Shown piece after piece: positions 10,023 to 18,884 of a stretch of DNA of 64,000 nt. Positions within the stretch are counted from its first letter, which is position 1. The number at the start of each line of letters is the position of its first letter. The position numbers were made by a program, and so were the translations under genes. The DNA is taken from assembly GCF_024029335.1 (NCBI RefSeq), contig NZ_CP097116.1, positions 62,001 to 126,000 of the forward strand, written 5' to 3'. The DNA is from Fructilactobacillus myrtifloralis (GTDB lineage Bacteria; Bacillota; Bacilli; Lactobacillales; Lactobacillaceae). Under the pieces are notes generated by a model. It ran no database searches. It was given only the letters and a program-made list of their open reading frames with translations, and was not told where the DNA came from.

Positions 10023-10820
10023 ATGGGTGAAGCAATTGTGATCACATCTGGAAAAGGTGGGGTCGGAAAAACCACAACTTCCGCCAACTTAGGGACCGCT
10101 CTTGCCCTCATGGGGAAAAAGGTCTGTCTAATGGATTTAGACATTGGCTTGCGGAACCTCGATGTGGTTCTCGGGTTGGATAACCGGATTATGTACGACA
10201 TTGTCGACGTAGCCGACGAGCGGGTTCCCTTATTCAAGGCCCTGGTGAAAGACAAGCGCTTTGACGGGAACCTGTATTTATTACCAGCCGCACAAAACAC
10301 CAATAAAAACGCATTAAACGAGGATCAGGTTAAGAACATGGTGGCGGAATTAAAGCCCCAGTTCGATTATGTTTTAATTGATTGCCCGGCCGGAATTGAA
10401 CAGGGCTTTTTAAATGCGGTGGCTGGTGCGGATAGCGCCATTATTGTCACCACGCCTGAGATTTCAGCGGTGCGGGATGCTGATCGGGTAGTTGGTCTCT
10501 TAGAGAAGCACCCCTTAAAAGAGCCCCCACGGCTCATTATTAACCGGATTCGGCCTAACATGATGGATAATGGAGACGTGATGGACGTTGACGAAATTAC
10601 CCACCATTTAGGGGTAAAGCTACTTGGAATCGTGATCGATGATGATGAAGTGATCAAAACATCTAATCACGGAGAACCAATCGTCTTAAGTTCGGATCAC
10701 TTGGCGGCTAAAAGTTACCAAAACATCGCCCGGCGGGTCACCGGAGAAACGGTGCCGTTGATGCCGATTAAAACGGCTCGCCCAAGTTTTTGGAATCGCT
10801 TAAAACATCTGTTCAAGTAG
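10023..10820 (+). CDS. minD: Septum site-determining protein MinD (ParA-type ATPase)
   Basis: 265 aa. Deviant Walker A GKGGVGKTT with the signature Lys11 and Lys16; Walker B region LIDCPAG. The C-terminus (FWNRLKHLFK) is the amphipathic membrane-targeting helix. Starts 2 bases after minC. I see no minE or divIVA nearby. Confidence 0.96.
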   Translation: MGEAIVITSGKGGVGKTTTSANLGTALALMGKKVCLMDLDIGLRNLDVVLGLDNRIMYDIVDVADERVPLFKALVKDKRFDGNLYLLPAAQNTNKNALNEDQVKNMVAELKPQFDYVLIDCPAGIEQGFLNAVAGADSAIIVTTPEISAVRDADRVVGLLEKHPLKEPPRLIINRIRPNMMDNGDVMDVDEITHHLGVKLLGIVIDDDEVIKTSNHGEPIVLSSDHLAAKSYQNIARRVTGETVPLMPIKTARPSFWNRLKHLFK

Positions 10821-10821
10821 G

Positions 10822-10853
10822 AAAAAACCCTTAGAGTTTTCTAAGGGTTTTTT
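10822..10853 (+). terminator. Terminator after minD
   Basis: Stem AAAAAACCCTTAGA / TCTAAGGGTTTTTT with a 4-base loop. Confidence 0.85.
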
Positions 10854-10866
10854 AATTGGAGGAAAT

Positions 10867-12141
10867 ATGGAAACCACACAGACCGAACGGTTACATGTAA
10901 CGCAGCAACCAGGCGCAAAGTTTAAAACGACGACCGTTGCCATTGACTTTGTGGAGCCCTTCGCGCAGCAGAATTTGGAACAGCGCCTGTTACTCGCGGA
11001 ATTAATGGAAAACTATAGTGCACGCTATCCTAGTAAGCTGGCGGTTGCGCGCCAGTTGGCCGAACTGTATGGCGCCCAGTTTGGCGCCTCCGTTTTTCGA
11101 ATGGGGCAACAGGCGGTTGTGCGCTTTTTGATTAGTTTTGCTGACGAACAGTACTTGCCGACCAGCGTGGATCTAAGTCAGCAAATTGCAGCGTTTTTGC
11201 GGGAAATGATTTGGCACCCGTGGATCGTGCAGGGACAGTTTCCAGAGCGGATCTTTCGCTTGCACCAGCAGAACGTAGTTAATTACGTCCGGAATCTTGA
11301 TGACGACAAGAAGTACTACGTTGGGCGCCAGCTCCAACGGCTGTACTTTACGGATGATCCAGCGCTGGGGCAGAGTATTTTTGGGAGCGTGTCGCGGTTA
11401 GAAGCGCTCTCTAATGCCGCGGTGGCTGATTATTATCAGGAGATGCTTACCACCAATACGGTGTTTGTATCAGCACTCGGAAGTTCAGCCCAGGCGGTCG
11501 TAACTGCTTTGCAACCGGACTTAGCTTCTTTAACTGGCCCAACGCCAAGGCAACTGCGCTTTACGCCCTACGAACCAGCCGAATTACAAGTTGGTTCGGA
11601 ACGAGTAGCGCAACAACAATCGTTATACCAACAAGCGTATGCGCTTCCCATTTTACGGACGGATTCCGCGTACCCCGCTGCAGTTGTTATGAATGGGTTG
11701 CTGGGCGGGACGGCCGTGTCGTTAATGTTTCATGACATTCGGGAACGCGAAAGCCTCGTGTACTATATTAATAGCAACTATAACGCGCTCCTGGGTGAAG
11801 TGACCATCCAAAGTGGGATTGACGGGCACCACCAGGCCCGCGTGCAGGAATTAATTCAGCAAGAGATTGCGCGCTTGATCGACCAAACCTACTCAGACGA
11901 AGATTTAGCCCGCGTTAAGCAGGTGCTCGTGTCAAACTTTAGGAGTAAGGACGATAGTCCCCGGCGCTTGCTTAACCAACAGGTTTTAACCGCCATGTTT
12001 GGGACCCAAACGAATGCGGACTGGGAGACCAAGCTCAACCAGGTTTCGAAAGCAGAGATTAGTGCAGTTGCTCAAAAGCTCCGGCTGCGGGCGAGCTTCT
12101 TTTTGAAAGGGGATTCTGATGCAGAAACAAAGTTATCCTAA
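10867..12141 (+). CDS. yfmF: M16-family peptidase-like protein, non-catalytic partner (YfmF)
   Basis: 424 aa protein with the M16 (pitrilysin/insulinase) fold but no HxxEH zinc motif, so it is the inactive half of a heterodimer. The active half is the next gene, overlapping by 23 bases. In Bacillus the YfmF/YfmH pair is linked to maturation of elongation factor P; whether that holds here is unknown. GGAGGA lies just before the ATG. Confidence 0.88.
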   Translation: METTQTERLHVTQQPGAKFKTTTVAIDFVEPFAQQNLEQRLLLAELMENYSARYPSKLAVARQLAELYGAQFGASVFRMGQQAVVRFLISFADEQYLPTSVDLSQQIAAFLREMIWHPWIVQGQFPERIFRLHQQNVVNYVRNLDDDKKYYVGRQLQRLYFTDDPALGQSIFGSVSRLEALSNAAVADYYQEMLTTNTVFVSALGSSAQAVVTALQPDLASLTGPTPRQLRFTPYEPAELQVGSERVAQQQSLYQQAYALPILRTDSAYPAAVVMNGLLGGTAVSLMFHDIRERESLVYYINSNYNALLGEVTIQSGIDGHHQARVQELIQQEIARLIDQTYSDEDLARVKQVLVSNFRSKDDSPRRLLNQQVLTAMFGTQTNADWETKLNQVSKAEISAVAQKLRLRASFFLKGDSDAETKLS

Positions 12142-13387
12142 GTACCAGGAGACGGTGGAGTCAACTAGGTTAGCCAACGGGATGCAGGTGATCGTTAACC
12201 CCAAACCGCAGTTTAATTCAACCTATGCGATGTTGACGGTGGGGTTTGGATCGATTGACGTCCGGCTTTCTAACCGTCAGCTACCAGCAGGAATTGCCCA
12301 TTTTATGGAACACAAGCTCTTTGAAAAGCAGACTTATGACGAAAGTGACCGATATGCTGCACTGGGAGCGAACGACAACGCCTTTACGAGTTTTAGTCAA
12401 ACCAGTTATTTGTTCACGGCGACGAGTAACGTGCTGGCCAATTTACGGGTGCTGTTGGATTTGGTGTATCGTCCCTACTTTAGTCCCGAGAAAATTGCTA
12501 AGGAGCAGGGGATTATTGGACAAGAAATCTTGATGTATCAAGATGATCCGAATTCGCGGCTCTACTTTGATACGATTGCTAACCTGTATTCGCATTCTCC
12601 CCTTAGTGCGGACATTGCCGGAGACATTCAATCCATTGCCCAGATTACGGAAGCGGATTTGTATGCGACCTACCGGCAATACTACCAACCGGCCAACCTA
12701 ACGCTAACTATTTGTGGACCGGTCACGCTACCGGAGCTTCTGCCCCTGTTCCACGACTTACCCAAGGGGCAGTCGCAACCAGACGAGTTACACCGGTTAC
12801 AGCACCAAACCAAGCTGGCAATTCAAAATAGTTCCGTAGTGCCACAAACCACCACGACTCTGGGTGTGCAAACTCCGAAAGTCGCCGTGGGCTACCGGGG
12901 ACCGGCCCCCGTAGTGACTGGCCGGGCCTTTGCGCAACAGGAATTGGCGTTTGGAATTTTCCTGCAACTCTTATTTTCCGAGGATTCTGATTTTTACCAA
13001 CAACTCTATGCAGAGGGGATCCTGAATGATTCCTTTGGCTTTGATTTTGACCTCGAAGCTGCTTATCACTTTTTGATCCTAGCTGAGGATACGGACAATC
13101 CCGACCAATTTTGTGAGCGCGTTACCGCTGTGATTGAGACTGCCTTGCAGCACCCCGATCAGTTAGCAACGCAGTTTGAGTTGGTTAAGAATGAGGAATT
13201 AGGGGAGCGGATTGCGCAGATGAATTCGGTCCCAGCCACGGCCAACCAACTAGGGGATCCGGTGAACGGCTATACCAATCTTTACGATGAAATAGCAATC
13301 ATTGCTAATCTCGATTTAGCTACAGTAGTACACACCGCCACCCAATTCTTTAAACCAAGTCGACGAACCGTTAATTTGATTAAGTAG
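12119..13387 (+). CDS. yfmH: M16-family zinc metallopeptidase (YfmH)
   Basis: 422 aa; zinc-binding HFMEH at residues 61-65 (His61, Glu64, His65), with the downstream glutamate expected in the following helix. Start ATG 12119 lies inside yfmF with AAAGGGG 8 bases upstream, which implies translational coupling. Cytoplasmic (no signal peptide). Confidence 0.9.
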   Translation: MQKQSYPKYQETVESTRLANGMQVIVNPKPQFNSTYAMLTVGFGSIDVRLSNRQLPAGIAHFMEHKLFEKQTYDESDRYAALGANDNAFTSFSQTSYLFTATSNVLANLRVLLDLVYRPYFSPEKIAKEQGIIGQEILMYQDDPNSRLYFDTIANLYSHSPLSADIAGDIQSIAQITEADLYATYRQYYQPANLTLTICGPVTLPELLPLFHDLPKGQSQPDELHRLQHQTKLAIQNSSVVPQTTTTLGVQTPKVAVGYRGPAPVVTGRAFAQQELAFGIFLQLLFSEDSDFYQQLYAEGILNDSFGFDFDLEAAYHFLILAEDTDNPDQFCERVTAVIETALQHPDQLATQFELVKNEELGERIAQMNSVPATANQLGDPVNGYTNLYDEIAIIANLDLATVVHTATQFFKPSRRTVNLIK

Positions 13388-13413
13388 TTAGCATGTTTTC
13401 CCCATTCTCGGTG

Positions 13414-13422
13414 TGATATACT
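13414..13422 (+). promoter_or_regulatory. Extended -10 promoter for rodZ-pgsA-cinA
   Basis: TGATATACT, identical to the element before mreB. No strong -35. Confidence 0.6.
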
Positions 13423-13453
13423 GACAGTAAATTAAGGAATTGGAGTGGAAATC

Positions 13454-14350
13454 ATGAGTGAAGAAAACAAGCAACCCAACGCCACGTCCGTTGGCGCGCA
13501 ATTAAAATCCGCCCGGGAACAAGCTGGGATTTCAATTGATGAATTACAGAAACGAACTAAGATTCAAAAGCGGTACCTGACTGCCATTGAAAACGGTGAT
13601 TTTCAGGAATTACCGGGTCAGTTTTACGTACGCGCCTTTGTAAAGCAGTACGCCAATGCCGTTGGGTTAAACGGGGAACAATTTTTACAGGATGCCAACT
13701 TAACCTCGGCTCAGGCTAATCCCGAAAAGGACCCATTACAAACAACGACGACCCCGGCGGATGCAGAACAGCCAACGGAAAACCGTACTAGTAATTCCGG
13801 GTTAAAAGAGACCCCCACCCAAGTTGACAAACGCAAGTTAACGCCCATCATTGCTCTGGTCGTTGTGGTGATTATTGTGGTAGCCGTGGTCATATTTGCG
13901 GTAGCCAAGACGAAGCAGGAAAGTAGTACTGCGGCGCCGGCCAACTCCAAAGTGACGGTTACAAACGATGATGCGAAATCTAAGCACAAGAGCAAAAATC
14001 AGAAGAAATCAAACCTAAAAGAGGGCCAAACGGAAATCAAAGTGGTCCCAAACAGTACGAGTGATTTTACCGTCAAAACCGGTAATGCAACTTCCAAGCT
14101 GGAGCTCGGGGCTTCGCAAGCAGCCAATGCGACGGTGAAGGTGAACGGCAACCAAGTATGGACGGGAACTTTGAACCAAAACGCTGGTCATCAAGTTGAC
14201 CTCCCAAAGGATACGAAAGACGTTAACATTCATTTAGAGAATGCTCCTGTTTCCAACGTGAAGTTAAATGGTCAGCAGGTCGTGTTACCACAACCAGCCG
14301 CTGGGCAAGACGCAACGAAACGTGATATGAACTTTAAATTTGAAGAATAA
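13454..14350 (+). CDS. rodZ: RodZ-like membrane protein with N-terminal helix-turn-helix
   Basis: 298 aa from ATG 13454, with GGAG 8 bases upstream; a GTG at 13445 is possible. HTH_25-type domain (about residues 10-80), a low-complexity linker, one very hydrophobic membrane segment (about residues 133-155, mostly Ile/Val), and an extracellular DUF4115-like beta domain. RodZ couples MreB to the envelope; it is known upstream of pgsA in Bacillus (YmfM). Confidence 0.88.
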   Translation: MSEENKQPNATSVGAQLKSAREQAGISIDELQKRTKIQKRYLTAIENGDFQELPGQFYVRAFVKQYANAVGLNGEQFLQDANLTSAQANPEKDPLQTTTTPADAEQPTENRTSNSGLKETPTQVDKRKLTPIIALVVVVIIVVAVVIFAVAKTKQESSTAAPANSKVTVTNDDAKSKHKSKNQKKSNLKEGQTEIKVVPNSTSDFTVKTGNATSKLELGASQAANATVKVNGNQVWTGTLNQNAGHQVDLPKDTKDVNIHLENAPVSNVKLNGQQVVLPQPAAGQDATKRDMNFKFEE

Positions 14351-14411
14351 CTAACTAAAATGTCGGCCTGTGTAAAAGCAGGGCGTTATTTTCGCTTTGA
14401 GGAGGAGCACC

Positions 14412-14999
14412 ATGAATTTACCAAATAAACTAACCATGTTTCGGATTGTTTTGATTCCAATTTTCATCCTGTTATTGGCACTCCCCGTTAGCATGGGGAC
14501 CGTGGTTATATTGGGAACCATGATTCCCCTAAATCAGCTGTTAGCAGCGCTGGTATTTATCATTGCCGCCCTGACTGATTTCTTAGACGGCCAAATTGCG
14601 CGACGAGAACACCTCGTAACGAACTTTGGCAAGTTTGCGGATCCCTTAGCCGACAAAATGATTGTGATGTCAGCGTTCATTATGCTCGTGGGAGTAGGGG
14701 ACAATAACGTGGCGGCTTGGATTGCAGCAATCATTGTTTGTCGGGAACTAGCGGTAACAGGCTTACGGCTTATCATCGTGCAGAACAACGGGACCGTGGT
14801 TGCAGCGGACTGGTCGGGGAAAGTTAAGACGTTCTTCGAAATGATTAGTGTAATTATCTTACTGTTAAACAACGCCGGGTTTAATAACCTGAACCTGCCC
14901 GTCGGCCAATTCTGTTTGTACATTGCCCTCATTGCGGCCGTTTACTCTGGAATTGAATACTTCGTGAAAAACCGGCAGGTGTTTGCCGATTCCTTCTAA
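14412..14999 (+). CDS. pgsA: CDP-diacylglycerol-glycerol-3-phosphate 3-phosphatidyltransferase
   Basis: First committed step of phosphatidylglycerol synthesis. 195 aa, several membrane helices. Complete CDP-alcohol phosphotransferase signature D-x2-DG-x2-AR-x8-G-x3-D-x3-D around residues 56-80. ATG 14412 has GGAGGAG 5 bases upstream; an in-frame TTG at 14397 precedes that site and is not used. Confidence 0.95.
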   Translation: MNLPNKLTMFRIVLIPIFILLLALPVSMGTVVILGTMIPLNQLLAALVFIIAALTDFLDGQIARREHLVTNFGKFADPLADKMIVMSAFIMLVGVGDNNVAAWIAAIIVCRELAVTGLRLIIVQNNGTVVAADWSGKVKTFFEMISVIILLLNNAGFNNLNLPVGQFCLYIALIAAVYSGIEYFVKNRQVFADSF

Positions 15000-15038
15000 G
15001 GAACCCGGGAGTCAACTGAATTAGAAAGAAGTTTAACC

Positions 15039-16280
15039 ATGAAAGCAGAAATTATTAGTGTCGGAACTGAACTCCTCTTAGGGGAGATTGTAGATACCAG
15101 TACCCCGTTTATCGCGCAACACTTAGCCGATTTAGGGATTGATGTTTACTACGAAGCAACGGTTGGAGATAACCGCAAACGGTTAACGGAAGCGATCCGT
15201 CAAGCGGAACAGCGCAGTGACTTGGTCGTATTGACCGGTGGACTGGGCCCCACGGAAGACGATATTACCAAAACGCTTCTCGCTGAGTTAGTAGACCGGC
15301 AGCTGGTAACAGACGAGCCGGCCCAAGCGAAGTTGGATGAGTTTTACACCGCGACCGGGAAGCCAAAACCCACCCACGCGGACCTAATGAGCCAGTTCAT
15401 TGCTGGTGCTGACGTATTGCCCAATCAGGTAGGTTTTGCCGTGGGGATGTTGTTGACCACTGCCAACTGCATCTACTTGGTACTACCAGGCCCACCAGCA
15501 GAGTTACAGCCCATGTTTGAAAAGGAAGCGGAACCGCGTCTAGCCCAGCTCGTGACGGGAAAACCGGTAATCTCATCTCGAGTTCTCCGCTTCTTTGGAA
15601 TTGGCGAACCAGCGTTAGAGGATCAGTTACGGTCGTTGATTACCACCCAAACCAATCCGACGCTGGCCACCTACGCCAAACGCAATGAGGTAACCCTACG
15701 AATTACGGCGAGTGGGGAGGATGCCGATGAAGTCGCTCACAAGTTACAAACTACGATTGACGCCGTCCTCGCCCGCGTCGGAACCTATTTCTATGGCTAC
15801 GGTGATGATAACTCACTTGAACAGGTCGTGGTGGGGTTGTTACGAAAGCACCAGCTCACGATTACCGCGGCTGAATCGCTCACCGGAGGGTTATTTCAGA
15901 GTACGCTTGCCAACGTGCCAGGCGTTTCAGCGGTCTTTGCCGGCGGCTTTGTAACTTACTCTGCTACCACTAAAGAACAACTGGTTCAGGTGCCGGCCGC
16001 AACGATTGCCACGAATGGCGTCGTGTCCAAGGAGACCGCCACGGCAATGGCACAGGGAGCCCAGCGGCAGTTGCACACTGATTTGGCGGTCGCATTTACT
16101 GGTGTCGCCGGACCGGGGGCTGCCGATGGACATCCCGCCGGTGACTTTTGGGTCGCGTTAGCCTTGCCGAACGGGACGGTTCAGACGAAGCAGGTTCTGT
16201 TTGCGCGCGACCGCAACCTGGTCCGGGACTATGCTGTAAAAACGGGGTTAAAAATGATTTATGATCAGTTAGCGCGTTAA
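15039..16280 (+). CDS. cinA: CinA-family protein (competence/damage-inducible; NMN deamidase domain)
   Basis: 413 aa: N-terminal MoaB/MogA-like domain (about 1-170) with TGGLGPTEDD, and a C-terminal nicotinamide-nucleotide amidohydrolase (PncC) domain (about 255-410) with TAAESLTGG. In Streptococcus it is cotranscribed with recA and carries RecA to the membrane during transformation. Here the downstream recA is missing. Confidence 0.94.
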   Translation: MKAEIISVGTELLLGEIVDTSTPFIAQHLADLGIDVYYEATVGDNRKRLTEAIRQAEQRSDLVVLTGGLGPTEDDITKTLLAELVDRQLVTDEPAQAKLDEFYTATGKPKPTHADLMSQFIAGADVLPNQVGFAVGMLLTTANCIYLVLPGPPAELQPMFEKEAEPRLAQLVTGKPVISSRVLRFFGIGEPALEDQLRSLITTQTNPTLATYAKRNEVTLRITASGEDADEVAHKLQTTIDAVLARVGTYFYGYGDDNSLEQVVVGLLRKHQLTITAAESLTGGLFQSTLANVPGVSAVFAGGFVTYSATTKEQLVQVPAATIATNGVVSKETATAMAQGAQRQLHTDLAVAFTGVAGPGAADGHPAGDFWVALALPNGTVQTKQVLFARDRNLVRDYAVKTGLKMIYDQLAR

Positions 16281-16316
16281 TTGCAGCTGAGATTGCTTGC
16301 TTTTTCACAGTCTTAG

Positions 16317-16345
16317 TTGACAGTCATTTTTTTTAACATTAAACT
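16317..16345 (+). promoter_or_regulatory. Promoter for rny
   Basis: TTGACA 16317-16322, 17-base spacer, TAAACT 16340-16345. The whole cinA-rny gap is 131 bases, with no recA remnant that I can read in any frame. The ACAGTCA / TGACTGT pair (16321-16327 and about 16372-16378) flanks the -10. Confidence 0.7.
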
Positions 16346-16411
16346 GGATAAGTGGTTAGCACGTAAGTACTGACTGTGACAGAAAAATTCAAGTGATACG
16401 GGGGGAAAATA

Positions 16412-17971
16412 ATGGTAATTGCTATTGTTGGATGCGCCGCTATCGCTATGATTGTTGGTTTTTTAATTGGGCAATTTACTCACAAACGAACGGTTGAAGC
16501 AAAGTTAGATGCCGCTCACCAGAATGCTAATGATATTTTAACGGATGCACAAAGACAGGCTGAAGAACAGTTGCAAGCGGCAACTGCGAAGGCTAAACAG
16601 GATGGGAATGCCTACCGGGCGAAGGTTGAAAAGAACCTTAAAAAACGGCGGGCGGACATTCAACGTCAAGAGGATTATCTTTTGAAGCGGGAAGAAGCGT
16701 TGGATCGCAAGGATCAGGCGTTTGAAAAGCGGGATGATAATCTTAATCAGTTAGAAAAAAAGATTAGTAACGAGAAAAAAGCACTTGAGAAAAAGCAACA
16801 AGATGCAGAAGCACTTATCGCAAAACGGCAGGCCGAAGTAACACGAGTGGCTGCTTTAACGGAAGCAGAAGCACGTGATTTGGTGATTGATGAAACGAAA
16901 CGCTCCTTAGCGGACGTCCGGGCGCAGATGATTAAGCAAAACTATGAATCTGCCAAGGAAACGGCGGCACGTGACGCGAAGAACCTGATTGTTGAAGCAT
17001 TGCAACAGAGTTCAGCAGATATCGTTTCAGAAACGACCGTCTCCGTTGTTACCCTCCCGAATGATGATATGAAGGGAAGAATCATCGGTCGTGAGGGTCG
17101 CAACATTCGGACTTTTGAAACCGTCACGGGGATTGATCTCATCATCGATGACACCCCGAACGCGGTGGTTTTGAGTGGATTTAATCCAATCAGAAGAGAA
17201 GTTGCCAAGTTAGCCCTTGAAAAATTGATCAAGGATGGTCGGATTCATCCCGCTCGGATTGAAGAAATGGTTGAAAAAAGTAAAAAAGAACTCGACCAAC
17301 AGATTCAAGAAGAAGGGGAAAACGTCATCTTTGACCTGGGGATTCATGCGATGAATCCTGAGTTAGTCAAACTCGTGGGCCAGTTGAAGTATAAAATTTC
17401 ATATGGTCAAAACGTCTTGTCCCGCTCAATTCAAGTGGCGAAGTTAGCTGGAGTTTTTGCAGCTGAGTTAGGTGAAGATGTAACATTAGCAAAGCGCGCA
17501 GGATTATTGCATGAGATTGGAAGAGCCTCGGCCAGTGGCAGTGACGAATCGTACGTTGATGCGGGCGTTGATATTGCCAAGAAGTATGGTGAAGATCCAG
17601 TGGTGATTGATGCGATTCGCTTAGGAAATCAGGAAAATGAACCACACAGCCTAATTTCTGAACTAGTTGATGTGGCTGATCGAATTTCGATGGCCCGTCC
17701 CGGAGCGAAGAGTGAGTCACTGGAAAGTTTTGTCCACCGCTTAGAAAAGCTTGAGACGATTACCAATCGCTTCCCTGAAGTCGAAAAGAGCTACGCCGTC
17801 CAAGCTGGACGCGAAATTCGGGTGATTGCAAAACCAGAAAAGATTTCTGATTCCCAAGCAATTGTCCTGGCTCGAGAGATTAAGGATCAAATTGAAAACG
17901 AGATGAATCATCCTGGTCACGTGAAGGTCAAAGTGATCCGAGAGGTTCGTTCCGTCGAATATGCAAAATAA
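16412..17971 (+). CDS. rny: RNase Y homologue with degenerate HD catalytic site
   Basis: RNase Y is the membrane-anchored endonuclease that starts mRNA decay in Firmicutes. 519 aa, normal length: N-terminal membrane helix (about 3-20), long coiled coil (25-200), an intact KH domain (KGRIIGREGRN region), then the HD domain. The KH domain and the strongly conserved C-terminus (PGHVKVKVIRE) are preserved. The HD site is not. From memory of family sequences, the first His is Arg338, the HD pair is His367-Glu368, the next ligand His is Tyr381, and the His-His pair is Leu404-Gly405; only His367 and Asp423 remain. The frame is uninterrupted with a good RBS (GGGGGG), so this looks like a retained but probably non-catalytic protein rather than a pseudogene. 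Confidence 0.92.
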   Translation: MVIAIVGCAAIAMIVGFLIGQFTHKRTVEAKLDAAHQNANDILTDAQRQAEEQLQAATAKAKQDGNAYRAKVEKNLKKRRADIQRQEDYLLKREEALDRKDQAFEKRDDNLNQLEKKISNEKKALEKKQQDAEALIAKRQAEVTRVAALTEAEARDLVIDETKRSLADVRAQMIKQNYESAKETAARDAKNLIVEALQQSSADIVSETTVSVVTLPNDDMKGRIIGREGRNIRTFETVTGIDLIIDDTPNAVVLSGFNPIRREVAKLALEKLIKDGRIHPARIEEMVEKSKKELDQQIQEEGENVIFDLGIHAMNPELVKLVGQLKYKISYGQNVLSRSIQVAKLAGVFAAELGEDVTLAKRAGLLHEIGRASASGSDESYVDAGVDIAKKYGEDPVVIDAIRLGNQENEPHSLISELVDVADRISMARPGAKSESLESFVHRLEKLETITNRFPEVEKSYAVQAGREIRVIAKPEKISDSQAIVLAREIKDQIENEMNHPGHVKVKVIREVRSVEYAK

Positions 17972-17998
17972 AGGCTGGTTAGTACCAGTCTTTTTTTA
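17971..17998 (+). terminator. Terminator after rny
   Basis: AAGGCTGGT / ACCAGTCTT stem (one G-U) with a 4-base loop and seven T. Confidence 0.8.
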
Positions 17999-18058
17999 TT
18001 TCCAAATTTCCATGGTAAAATAGAGAGAGACAGAATAATTTTAGATGGGCGGCGGAGC

Positions 18059-18868
18059 ATGCAGTTTTTATTTTTAGGTGACGTAGTGGGCGACATGGGA
18101 ATGCAAATGGTAACCCAGTATCTGCCCCAGTTAAAAAAGGAATTTAAGCCCCAGGTGACGATTGTGAATGGTGAGAACGCGACCAACCAGGGGCGCGGCA
18201 TTACGCAAGCCCGCTTTAAAGGGCTCATGAAGGCTGGGGCGGACGTAGTTACGTTGGGCAACCACGCCTGGAATAACCAAGAAATCTTTACTTTCATTGA
18301 TCAAACAACGAATTTGCTCCGCCCCCTGAACTACCCAGGGGAGCACGTGCCCGGGCATGGGGTTTGTCGGTTGAACGTTAATGGCACCCCCGTGGCCGTC
18401 ATTAATCTCCAGGGCCGCGTGTTCATGGAGGGCACCGATGACCCCTTTGCGGCCGTCGACCACTTAGTAGAGGACCTGCACGCCGCCGGAGTTCGGGTGA
18501 TTTTCGTTGATTTTCACGCGGAAACGACCAGCGAAAAAAAGGCGATGGCGCTATTTTTGACCGGACGAGTCTCAGCCATCGTGGGGACGCATACCCATGT
18601 GCAAACGAACGATTCACAGATCTTAGACCACCAGACCGCCTTTTTAACCGATGCCGGGATGACCGGACCCGCCGCTGGGGTAATCGGAATGGAATACCAG
18701 CCGGTCATTCAAAAATTCCTGACGGCTCGACCACACCGGTTTGCCGTCCAAACCACGGGAGCGGGAATCCTCTCTGGATGTGTGCTTAACGTTGACGCGC
18801 AAACGGGACGGGCCAAAAAGATTCGGACCATTTTGATTGATGCGGAGCACCCGTACCAAAACGTTTAA
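18059..18868 (+). CDS. ymdB: YmdB-type metallophosphoesterase
   Basis: 269 aa of the TIGR00282 family; in Bacillus YmdB is a cyclic-nucleotide phosphodiesterase affecting biofilm and motility decisions. All metal ligands expected for the family are visible: GDVVGD near the start, NGEN, GNHAW, DFHAE and GTHTHVQ. rny-ymdB is a conserved neighbourhood. An extended -10 (TGGTAAAAT at 18013-18021) lies before it. Confidence 0.9.
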   Translation: MQFLFLGDVVGDMGMQMVTQYLPQLKKEFKPQVTIVNGENATNQGRGITQARFKGLMKAGADVVTLGNHAWNNQEIFTFIDQTTNLLRPLNYPGEHVPGHGVCRLNVNGTPVAVINLQGRVFMEGTDDPFAAVDHLVEDLHAAGVRVIFVDFHAETTSEKKAMALFLTGRVSAIVGTHTHVQTNDSQILDHQTAFLTDAGMTGPAAGVIGMEYQPVIQKFLTARPHRFAVQTTGAGILSGCVLNVDAQTGRAKKIRTILIDAEHPYQNV

Positions 18869-18884
18869 GGGAAAGAGTGAAAGA

